A stretch of DNA of 54,079 nt from JAWVZB01 sp033722375 (GTDB lineage: Bacteria > Actinomycetota > Nitriliruptoria > Nitriliruptorales > Nitriliruptoraceae): assembly GCA_033722375.1 (NCBI GenBank), contig JAWVZB010000005.1:1-54079 (forward strand), in the 5' to 3' direction. Shown one piece after another: positions 47,898 through 54,079 of the stretch. The notes below the pieces were generated by a model, which saw only the letters and a program-made list of their open reading frames with translations, was not told the origin of the DNA and did no database searches. A program made the translations under genes and the position numbers. Each line of letters opens with the position of its first letter. The first letter of the stretch is position 1.

Positions 47898-49259
47898 ATG
47901 CGGATCGTGGGTGCCGCCGTGCTGCTGACGCTCGCCGTCAGCACAGGCCCGCCCCTGTCAGGATCCGGTGCTGAGTCCGCTCCGATCAGCGCGAGCCCCG
48001 ACCGCGTCGCAGCAACAGTTGCCGAGATCGCGCCGCGAGCGCCGACGCCCGCGAACCCGCACACTTCGATCACCACCTCCCCGGAGCGGACCTCCTCGCG
48101 TCTCGTTTGGCGCACTCGGGCGTCACGTACAGCCGAGGCCGCCGACGGCCGTTCCTCTGTCCAGTCTGACGCTGCCGTCGACGACGCACCGTCTCAGCCG
48201 GTCACGGCGACGCCCGCGCCGACGCGGTGGTTCGTGACTGCCGACGCTGCCGACAAGGGCGATGGCACCGACCGTCGCCCGTTCCGGCTCATCCAGCACG
48301 CCCTGGAGCGGGCCGAGCCGGGGGACGTCATCGTGCTCGCCGACGGCGTCTACCACCAGAACATCAGGAGCGTCAGGAGCGGCGAGCCGGCAGCCCCGAT
48401 CACGATCCAGGGATCCGGCGGTGCAGTGGTCCACGGGGACGGGAGCTCGGGGCGGATCGTGGAGATCAACCACGATCATCTCGTCCTCGACGGGTTCACG
48501 GTGGACGGCCTGGTTGGTGATCCGTCCGCGCGGTCGTCGTACCGGGACAAGCTCGTCTACGTGACGCCGACCGAGCCCGGTGACTACGTCATCGGATGCA
48601 AGATCCTCAACCTGCGACTTCGGAACGCCGGCGGCGAGGGGGTGCGCCTCAAGCTCAGCAAGGACTGTGAGATCGCGAACAACGTCATCACCAACGTCGG
48701 TGTCTACGACTTCCAGTTCGCGGGTGGAGGCAAGAACGGTGAGGGGATCTACATCGGGACCTCGCCACGCCAACTCGACTGGAACCCCGACCACCGGACC
48801 GACGACTCCTCGAGGATCCACGTCCACCACAACTTCATCGACACCAACGCCAACGAAGGCGTGAACAGCAAGGAGGGAACCCACGACCTCCTGATCGAGT
48901 TCAACACCGTGACGGGCCAGCGTGACGAGGATGCTGCTGCGGTGAACATCCAGGGGGACCACACCGTGGTGCGCTTCAACGAGCTCCGGAACAACAGAGG
49001 AGCCGGGGTGCGGCTCGGGGAGGGAACACCCGTGGGCGACGGCACCCCCCGTGGTCGGCACAACAGCGTGTATGGGAACGTGCTCCACGACAACGCGCAC
49101 TCGGGCGTCAAGATCATGGCCGATCCTCAAGAGCTCGTGTGCGGGAACCTCGTCAGTGGCACCTCCCCGGCGGTTCGAGGGGTGTCGTCCTTCGATCCGA
49201 CGGCTCCATGCCCGGCCACAACGCCCACCTCCCCCACCGTGGGACACGATCGGAACTGA
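47898..49259 (+). CDS. Secreted right-handed parallel beta-helix protein
   Basis: The 453-residue protein has a signal peptide (1-20 or so), a Ser/Thr/Pro/Ala-rich linker to residue 110, then FVTADAADKGDGTDRRPFRLIQ and GDVIVLADGVYHQN, the start of a pectate-lyase/NosD-like beta helix. Repeated strands such as DGFTVDGL, CEIANNVITNV, IHVHHNFIDTNANEGV and TVVRFNELRNNRGAGVRL follow. It probably binds or cuts a polysaccharide. GGAAGG before the ATG at 47898 sets the start. No catalytic set could be identified. Confidence 0.85.
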   Translation: MRIVGAAVLLTLAVSTGPPLSGSGAESAPISASPDRVAATVAEIAPRAPTPANPHTSITTSPERTSSRLVWRTRASRTAEAADGRSSVQSDAAVDDAPSQPVTATPAPTRWFVTADAADKGDGTDRRPFRLIQHALERAEPGDVIVLADGVYHQNIRSVRSGEPAAPITIQGSGGAVVHGDGSSGRIVEINHDHLVLDGFTVDGLVGDPSARSSYRDKLVYVTPTEPGDYVIGCKILNLRLRNAGGEGVRLKLSKDCEIANNVITNVGVYDFQFAGGGKNGEGIYIGTSPRQLDWNPDHRTDDSSRIHVHHNFIDTNANEGVNSKEGTHDLLIEFNTVTGQRDEDAAAVNIQGDHTVVRFNELRNNRGAGVRLGEGTPVGDGTPRGRHNSVYGNVLHDNAHSGVKIMADPQELVCGNLVSGTSPAVRGVSSFDPTAPCPATTPTSPTVGHDRN

Positions 49260-49263
49260 CCAG

Positions 49264-49277
49264 CCGGCGTCGGCCGG
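49264..49277 (+). terminator. Small hairpin just after the beta-helix gene
   Basis: CCGGC-GTCG-GCCGG can form a 5-bp stem with a tetraloop five bases after the stop codon of the beta-helix gene. No U-tract follows. The 161-base gap to the CPBP gene shows no other structure; a short frame there ending at 49390 looks non-coding. Confidence 0.3.
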
Positions 49278-49420
49278 GGTCTCGCTACGGTGCCGGTACC
49301 GGGCATCGGCGCGGGCAGTTCCTGGTCACGGGCGCCGCCGCGGGGGTGATCCCGCTCGTCGGCAGCGCCATCGGGATCGACGTGGCCTGACCCGCGGCAA
49401 CACGCCGGCGAGAGGATGGC

Positions 49421-50128
49421 ATGGCCTGGCTCGGACTGGCACTGGCGGTGGCGCTGGTCGCCTACAACCTCGCCACCAACCGTGACGAGTCGACCGATGC
49501 CGCCTACCTGCTGCGCAACCTGGCCGCGGGCGGGGTGCTCCTCCTGCTGGCGCGAGCAGCCGGCTTGGGCCTCGATGACCTCGGCTTGGCACCGGAGGAA
49601 CTGGACGACGGGTGGCGGTGGGGACGGCTCGCGGTGGTCGGCGTGGCGGTGGCGTCGGCGGTCGCAGGAGCACTGGCGACTCGCGTTCCGCTGCTGTCGC
49701 GGCTGCTGTCCGATCGGCGCGCCGACCTTCCGCTCGACCGGCTGGTGTTCCACGTCCTGGTCCGTATCCCGTTCGGCACCGCGGCGTTCGAGGAGCTCGC
49801 GTTCCGGGGGGTGCTGCTCGGCGCGTTCGCCCTCTCCTGGGGCGAGGGCTGGGCGGTGGCCGCCTCGAGCGTCGCGTTCGGACTCTGGCACGTCGGACCG
49901 GCAGGGTTGACGGCCCGGATCAACGGACGTGAGGACCCGGACCAGGTCCGGAAAGAGGTGGTCACCGCGGTCGCCGTGACGACCCTTGGCGGGATCGGCT
50001 TCGGGCTCCTGCGTCTCGGCAGCGGCAGCCTCCTCGCGCCGGTGCTCGCGCACGCCAGCATCAACGCGTTCGGGCTCCTGGTGGCGGCGGTCGTGCAGCA
50101 CACGGGCGGCGTGGAGCCGCGCTCGTAG
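49421..50128 (+). CDS. CPBP-family intramembrane metalloprotease
   Basis: The 235-residue membrane protein has the CPBP (Abi, Rce1-like) motifs: FEELAFRG (EEX3R) near residue 125, GLWHVGP near 152 and LAHASIN near 212. About six to eight helices are present. Relatives cleave prenylated proteins in eukaryotes and take part in bacteriocin immunity or unknown tasks in bacteria. GCGAGAGG precedes the ATG. It is followed by the crotonase gene after 29 bases. Confidence 0.9.
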   Translation: MAWLGLALAVALVAYNLATNRDESTDAAYLLRNLAAGGVLLLLARAAGLGLDDLGLAPEELDDGWRWGRLAVVGVAVASAVAGALATRVPLLSRLLSDRRADLPLDRLVFHVLVRIPFGTAAFEELAFRGVLLGAFALSWGEGWAVAASSVAFGLWHVGPAGLTARINGREDPDQVRKEVVTAVAVTTLGGIGFGLLRLGSGSLLAPVLAHASINAFGLLVAAVVQHTGGVEPRS

Positions 50129-50157
50129 GCTGCCCCCACCCGAGGGACGGATGCCCC

Positions 50158-51054
50158 GTGAGCTACGAGACCCTGCTCTACGACCGTGACGGCGCGATCG
50201 CAACCATCACGTTCAACCGGCCCGACCGGCTCAACACCATCGTCCCGCCCATGCCCGAGGAGTTCCGCGACGCCATCGCCCGCGCCACCCGTGACGACGA
50301 CGCCAAGGTCGTGATCGTGCGTGGGGCGGGGCGCTCGTTCTGCGCCGGCTACGACTTCGGCGAGGGCTGGGAGGGCTGGGGCGAGCAGGTCACCACCGAC
50401 GACGGAAGCTGGGACGCCGGGAAGGACTTCGTCTTCGCCACCGCCCACGAGGTGTCCCCCACCCAGCAGTTCATGAGCATGTGGCGGTGCCCCAAGCCGG
50501 TGCTCGTCCAGGTCCACGGCTGGTGCGTCGGCGGGGGCAGCGACACCGCGCTGTGTGGCGACCTCGTCATCGCCTCGGAGGATGCACGCATCGGCACGCC
50601 GTACTCGCGGATGTGGGGCGCCTACCTGTCGGGGATGTGGATCTACCGGCTGGGACTCACCCGAGCGAAGGAGTACGCGCTGACCGGCAAGCCGCTGTCG
50701 GGGCGAGAGGCGGCCGACATCGGCCTGATCAACCGGGCCGTGCCCTTCGACGAGTTGGAGGACACGGTGCGCGAGACGGCCGAACGGCTCGCATCGATCC
50801 CCTCGTCGCAGCTCGCCGCGCAGAAGCTCGTGGTCAACCACGCCTACGAGAACATGGGTCTCGGCAGCACACAGACGCTCGGTCCGATCCTGGACGGGCT
50901 CATGCGCAACACCCCCGACGCCGACCGCTGGATGCGAACCGTCCAGGAGCGGGGCGTCCGAGCGGCCATCGAGGAACGCGACGGCCCCTTCGGCGACTAC
51001 TCCCAGGCGCCGCATGACGAGCAGCCGAACCCGGACAACGTCATCGAGCCCTGA
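50158..51054 (+). CDS. Crotonase-superfamily enoyl-CoA hydratase/isomerase
   Basis: The 298-residue protein has AIATITFNRPDRLNTI, then GAGRSFCAGYDF (oxyanion hole 1) and GWCVGGGSDTALCGD (oxyanion hole 2). The positions of both hydratase glutamates carry other residues (TPYSRMWGAYLSGM), so another crotonase reaction is probable. A tail rich in Asp/Pro follows. The gene starts GTG at 50158, after CGAGGGACGG. It is not a close copy of the crotonase at 4310-5119. Confidence 0.9.
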   Translation: MSYETLLYDRDGAIATITFNRPDRLNTIVPPMPEEFRDAIARATRDDDAKVVIVRGAGRSFCAGYDFGEGWEGWGEQVTTDDGSWDAGKDFVFATAHEVSPTQQFMSMWRCPKPVLVQVHGWCVGGGSDTALCGDLVIASEDARIGTPYSRMWGAYLSGMWIYRLGLTRAKEYALTGKPLSGREAADIGLINRAVPFDELEDTVRETAERLASIPSSQLAAQKLVVNHAYENMGLGSTQTLGPILDGLMRNTPDADRWMRTVQERGVRAAIEERDGPFGDYSQAPHDEQPNPDNVIEP

Positions 51055-51110
51055 CGCAACCTCATCGCTGCTGGTGCCGTCGTACTTGGCGAGCGACCAG
51101 AGGGAACCGC

Positions 51111-51659
51111 ATGAGGCCCGGCCACTTCGCGGCGGTGCTCGCGGCGTGCCTCGTCCTCGCCGCCTGCGGTGACGGAACGGCCACGACGGGGGGAACCCCG
51201 GCGTCAACGAGCAGCGGATCGCCGACCCCAGAGGACGATCAGCAAGCGGCCGAGATCATCCTCAGTCGCCATGGTGGCCTGTGCCCGGAGGGTGCCTGCC
51301 ACGTCGAGGTCACCGCCAACGAGCAGCAGTCATCGTGGACCGCGACGGGCACCGGGACCTCGCCCGCGCAGGGATCGATCGATCCCGGGGAGGTGAGGCA
51401 GCTCGAGGAGCTCATCCTGGCGCGCTTCGACGAGCTCACCGAGCAGCCGTTCGACGACGACTGCCCGACGGCGTACGACGGGCAGGAGCTCTCGATCACG
51501 GTGCGGCTGATCCCCACCGGGCCCGACGCGCAGCTCCGTGACGCCCAGGTGTTCGACACCACGTCCTGCACACACGCATGGCCCGAGGATGTTGTTCGGG
51601 AGATCGCGGATGCCTGGGAGGCGGTAGGCCTCCCGGTGGTCTTCGACACCCAGAGCTGA
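51111..51659 (+). CDS. Putative lipoprotein
   Basis: The 182-residue protein has a lipoprotein signal ending LVLAAC (Cys19), a Ser/Thr/Gly/Pro linker (20-45) and a small globular domain. Four Cys residues (GLCPEGAC, DDDCP, TTSC) may form two disulfides. The domain is not recognised. It probably sits on the outer face of the membrane. GAGGGAACC precedes the ATG. Confidence 0.8.
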   Translation: MRPGHFAAVLAACLVLAACGDGTATTGGTPASTSSGSPTPEDDQQAAEIILSRHGGLCPEGACHVEVTANEQQSSWTATGTGTSPAQGSIDPGEVRQLEELILARFDELTEQPFDDDCPTAYDGQELSITVRLIPTGPDAQLRDAQVFDTTSCTHAWPEDVVREIADAWEAVGLPVVFDTQS

Positions 51660-51757
51660 CGAGGCCTGGTACTGGCGGGCCGGAGCCGATGTCCCGGACG
51701 TGACGAGGGGCGTGGTACACCGTCTCCGGCCACCCCGCCTCCGGACGAGGAACCGTG

Positions 51758-53005
51758 ATGCCGTCCGCCGCACCGACCGATGTCGTCGTGTTCGGGGCCA
51801 CGAGCTTCGTCGGCCGCCTGCTGTGCCGCTACCTGGCGGACCGGCACGGCTTCGTGGGCGACGGCCCCGAAGGGCTGACCTGGGCGGTCGCCGCCCGCTC
51901 TCGCGCCAAGCTCGACCGGCTGATCTCCGAGCTGGGCGACGGCGCCAAGGCCCTGGACGTCCTCGTCGCCGATGCGCTCGACGAGCACGACGTGAGCCGG
52001 CTCACAGGCTCCGCACGGGTCGTCGTGACGACGGTCGGCCCCTACACCCTGTACGGATCGGGGCTCGTGGCAGCTTGTGCCGAGGCGGGCACCGACTACC
52101 TCGACCTCGCGGGCGAGACCCCGTGGCTCCGCCGGATGATCGACGCCCACCAGGCGCCGGCGGAGGCGAGCGGGGCGCGGCTGGTCCCGTGCAGCGGCTT
52201 CGATGCGATCCCCTCCGACATGGGCGTCCGAGTCCTACAGCAGGCAGCGGCGGAGCGCTTCGGAGCGCCGGCCACACGGGTGCGGATGGCGGTCAAGGCG
52301 ATGCGCGGTGGTGCGTCCGGCGGCACGCTCGCGAGCATCCTCAACGCGGTCGACGAGGTGCGCTCGGACCCCGACGCACGGAAGCAACTCGGCAACCCCT
52401 ACGCGCTCTGCCCCGAAGGCCATCGCTCGGGGGTCCGCCAGCCCGAGGTGATGCGACCCCAGCACGACGCGGTGTTCGACCGCTGGCTCGCGCCGTTCGT
52501 GATGTCCGCGCTCAACACCCGCGTGGTCCACCGCACCAACGCGCTGCTGGACTACCCGTACGGGGAAGACTTCCGCTACGACGAGGCGATGATGACGGGC
52601 GGCGGTACGGCTGGTATCGCGGGTGCAGCGGGCGTCACGCTGGGCCTAGCGGCGTTCATGGGTGCGGCTGCCACCCCGGGGCTCAACAAGCTGCTGCCGA
52701 AGGTCCTGCCGGACCCTGGCGAGGGGCCATCGCCCGAGGCCCGTCGGAAGGGCTTCTGGGACTTCCGGTTCTGGGGCGAGACCGGTGCCGGTGAACGACT
52801 GACGGCGCAGGTGACCGGGGATCGCGACCCTGGCTACGCCTCCACCGCGAAGATGCTCGGAGAGGCCACCGCCTGCCTCGCCCTCGATGTACCGGCCCGG
52901 GACGAGCAGATCGGCGGAGGGTTCTGGACGCCCGCCAGCCTGCTGGGTGACGATCTGATCAACCGCCTCGAAACCCACGCAGGTGTGACCTTCAGCGTCG
53001 AGTAG
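51758..53005 (+). CDS. Saccharopine dehydrogenase-like trans-acting enoyl reductase family protein
   Basis: The 415-residue protein has a Rossmann start VVVFGATSFVGRLLCRYLA (8-26), then VVTTVGPYTLYG and GFDAIPSDMGV. This pattern is that of the actinobacterial group that includes Rv2449c and the trans-acting enoyl reductase Rv2953. A Gly/Ala-rich segment (GGGTAGIAGAAGVTLGLAAF) looks like a membrane-associated helix. No polyketide synthase is nearby, so the substrate is uncertain. ATG 51758 is preferred over GTG 51755 by spacing to ACGAGG. Confidence 0.88.
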   Translation: MPSAAPTDVVVFGATSFVGRLLCRYLADRHGFVGDGPEGLTWAVAARSRAKLDRLISELGDGAKALDVLVADALDEHDVSRLTGSARVVVTTVGPYTLYGSGLVAACAEAGTDYLDLAGETPWLRRMIDAHQAPAEASGARLVPCSGFDAIPSDMGVRVLQQAAAERFGAPATRVRMAVKAMRGGASGGTLASILNAVDEVRSDPDARKQLGNPYALCPEGHRSGVRQPEVMRPQHDAVFDRWLAPFVMSALNTRVVHRTNALLDYPYGEDFRYDEAMMTGGGTAGIAGAAGVTLGLAAFMGAAATPGLNKLLPKVLPDPGEGPSPEARRKGFWDFRFWGETGAGERLTAQVTGDRDPGYASTAKMLGEATACLALDVPARDEQIGGGFWTPASLLGDDLINRLETHAGVTFSVE

Positions 53006-53076
53006 CGCAGGGTGTCGATCCGAGGCCGGGCAGTGCCGGGCGACTAGCCTCCGAAGCGCACAGCCGAGGGGACCAG

Positions 53077-54079
53077 GTGGACGACGCCGAGCGTGATGCG
53101 TCCGGCCGGGAGCGCCCCCAACCCGTGCGGTTGGACCTGACCGGGCGACTCGGCCGCTTGACCGGCCAGATCGCTGCCGGCGTCGTCGACGGCATCGACC
53201 CCGACGAGATCGTGGCCCAGGTCGACGTTCAGGCGCTCGTGGAGCGCATCGACCCGGACGAGATCGTGGCGCGGATCGACGTGAACGCGCTTCTGGACCG
53301 CGTCGAGGTCAACGACCTGCTCGACCGTGTGGACGTCGACCGGCTCCTCGATCGCGTGGACGTCGACCGCTTCCTCGAACGGGTCGACGTCGAAGCGCTC
53401 GTCCGCCGAGCCGGCATCCCCGAGATCGTGGCCGAGAGCACCGGCCAGGTCGCGGGGTCGGCGATCGACCTCTTCCGTCGCCAAGCCGTCGGGCTGGACG
53501 TGATCGTGATGCGGGCCCTGCTGCGCATGACCGGCAAGGATCCCGCCGAGGTCCCAGCAGGACCGAACGGCCTCATCGGCGACTCCACCGGCCAGGCATC
53601 CGTGCCGACTCGCGCCGGCCCAGGCGAGCGGGACGAGTACGAAGTGGCCGGTCACTACGCCGGGCTCCTCAGCCGACTGGCCGCGTACGTCGGGGATGTC
53701 GCAGCGGTGTTCGCCTCTTGGACCGCGATCTCCGCGGGCTTGGCGTACCTCGGCACCGCCGTCTTCGGGATCGGTGGCGGAACCCAGGGCTCGTCGACCG
53801 GTGGGCTCCTGTGGATCATCGGCCTGCTCGTGTGGGGGTTCCTCTACTTCTGGGTCAGCACCGCGATCGTGGGCCGGACGCCGGGCATGGCGGTGCTGGG
53901 ACTGCGCATCGTCAGCCGCCAGGGCGCCCCGCTCCGACCGCGGAGCGCGCTCATCCGGGTCCTCGTGCTCCCGATCAGCGCGCTGCCGTTCGGAGCCGGC
54001 TTCCTCGGCATCGTGCTGGATCGAGAACGGCGGGCCCTGCACGACGTCGCCGCCGGCTCGGCCGTCGTCTACGACTGGG
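53077..54079 (+). CDS. RDD-family membrane protein with nine-residue repeats (cut by window end)
   Basis: The frame starts GTG 53077 behind GAGGGGA and stays open to the window end (334 codons). Residues 40-111 are eight 9-residue repeats of the form [VI]-[DE]-x-x-x-[LIF]-[LV]-x-[RQ]. A linker follows, then the RDD part with GLLSRLAAYVGDVAAVF, two membrane helices, and GRTPGMAVLGLRIVSR, typical of RDD proteins. The function of RDD proteins is little known; some are linked to transport. The C-terminus is not complete. Confidence 0.85.
   Translation, partial: MDDAERDASGRERPQPVRLDLTGRLGRLTGQIAAGVVDGIDPDEIVAQVDVQALVERIDPDEIVARIDVNALLDRVEVNDLLDRVDVDRLLDRVDVDRFLERVDVEALVRRAGIPEIVAESTGQVAGSAIDLFRRQAVGLDVIVMRALLRMTGKDPAEVPAGPNGLIGDSTGQASVPTRAGPGERDEYEVAGHYAGLLSRLAAYVGDVAAVFASWTAISAGLAYLGTAVFGIGGGTQGSSTGGLLWIIGLLVWGFLYFWVSTAIVGRTPGMAVLGLRIVSRQGAPLRPRSALIRVLVLPISALPFGAGFLGIVLDRERRALHDVAAGSAVVYDW
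53194..53409 (+). repeat. Eight 27-bp coding repeats in the RDD protein
   Basis: Eight consecutive 27-base units code the repeats IDPDEIVAQ, VDVQALVER, IDPDEIVAR, IDVNALLDR, VEVNDLLDR, VDVDRLLDR, VDVDRFLER and VDVEALVRR. The period is exact and Arg ends seven of the eight. The pattern of hydrophobic residues fits short amphipathic helices stacked in an array. Confidence 0.9.

Noticed and set aside
49260..49420. A short plus-strand frame ending at 49390 between the beta-helix and CPBP genes
   Set aside because: Its upstream part is the shifted reading of the beta-helix gene, there is no start with a ribosome site, and the composition is not coding-like.
53044..54042. A minus-strand frame of 332 codons opposite the RDD gene
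   Set aside because: Its Val/Asp/His repeats are the antisense image of the nine-residue repeats; the plus-strand frame carries the RDD domain.
1..54079. tRNA genes, CRISPR arrays, transposases or prophage genes
   Set aside because: No clover-leaf signature, spaced direct repeats, DDE/integrase motifs or phage structural proteins were seen on either strand.

Overview
The window is a roughly 70% G+C bacterial chromosome segment of ordinary core and accessory genes, with no rRNA, tRNA, CRISPR array, transposase or phage module seen. The gene mix points to Actinomycetota: a TIGR02983-like SigE-type ECF sigma factor, an LCP (LytR-CpsA-Psr) protein, a PknB-type kinase, a stand-alone CarD, GuaB1, a WS/DGAT acyltransferase, DUF1206 and many GTG starts. 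Codon use is uniform and several traits (SipW-type secretion, long uncharacterised secreted proteins, tryptophan-repeat subtilase) fit a deep-branching lineage such as Nitriliruptoria/Egibacter/Euzebya better than a mycobacterium or streptomycete. That placement is inference.

Layout. 0.3-4.1 kb: a mini zinc-ribbon protein convergent with a class V aminotransferase, then an ECF sigma factor overlapping a membrane-anchored Ig-like partner. 4.3-9.7 kb: enoyl-CoA hydratase, LCP ligase-like protein, orphan sensor kinase, flavin monooxygenase. 9.7-11.0 kb: a two-gene unit of low-molecular-weight phosphatase and fructosamine kinase, readable as a protein-deglycation unit. 11.0-16.0 kb: lipoprotein, DUF1206, PAP2 phosphatase, small Cys-containing proteins and an FHA-LuxR regulator. 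16.0-17.7 kb: a CPA1 antiporter followed by an unannotated selenoprotein gene with an in-frame UGA. 17.7-20.4 kb: MFS exporter with a divergent HTH regulator coupled to a HAD protein. 20.3-22.3 kb: a SipW-type signal peptidase and a TasA/camelysin-like substrate. 22.6-30.6 kb: gamma carbonic anhydrase, methyltransferase, epimerase, VOC protein, GuaB1, a putative secreted metalloprotease, aldo/keto reductase and CarD. 30.7-38.9 kb: an unknown conserved exported protein, a ProA-like dehydrogenase, SurE, a DHDPS-family lyase, a Ser/Thr kinase and WS/DGAT. 38.9-43.8 kb: a sensor kinase overlapping a subtilase, and an acyltransferase. 43.8-54.1 kb: flavodoxin, site-2 protease, beta carbonic anhydrase, pirin, two VOC proteins, beta-helix protein, CPBP protease, crotonase, lipoprotein, saccharopine-dehydrogenase-like enoyl reductase and an RDD protein cut by the window end.

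The strongest new observation is the gene at 16318-16049 (minus). It has a perfect AGGAGG ribosome site, an Rdx/SelW-type CxxU motif with UGA at codon 16, and a hairpin after the UGA whose GGUCU loop matches the E. coli fdhF SECIS loop. Standard gene calling misses it because UGA is read as stop. Other notable items are the signal peptidase that carries its own SipW-type substrate signal, a subtilase ending in eight Trp residues at exact five-residue spacing, the FHA-LuxR fusion, the deglycation operon and the nine-residue repeats in the RDD protein.
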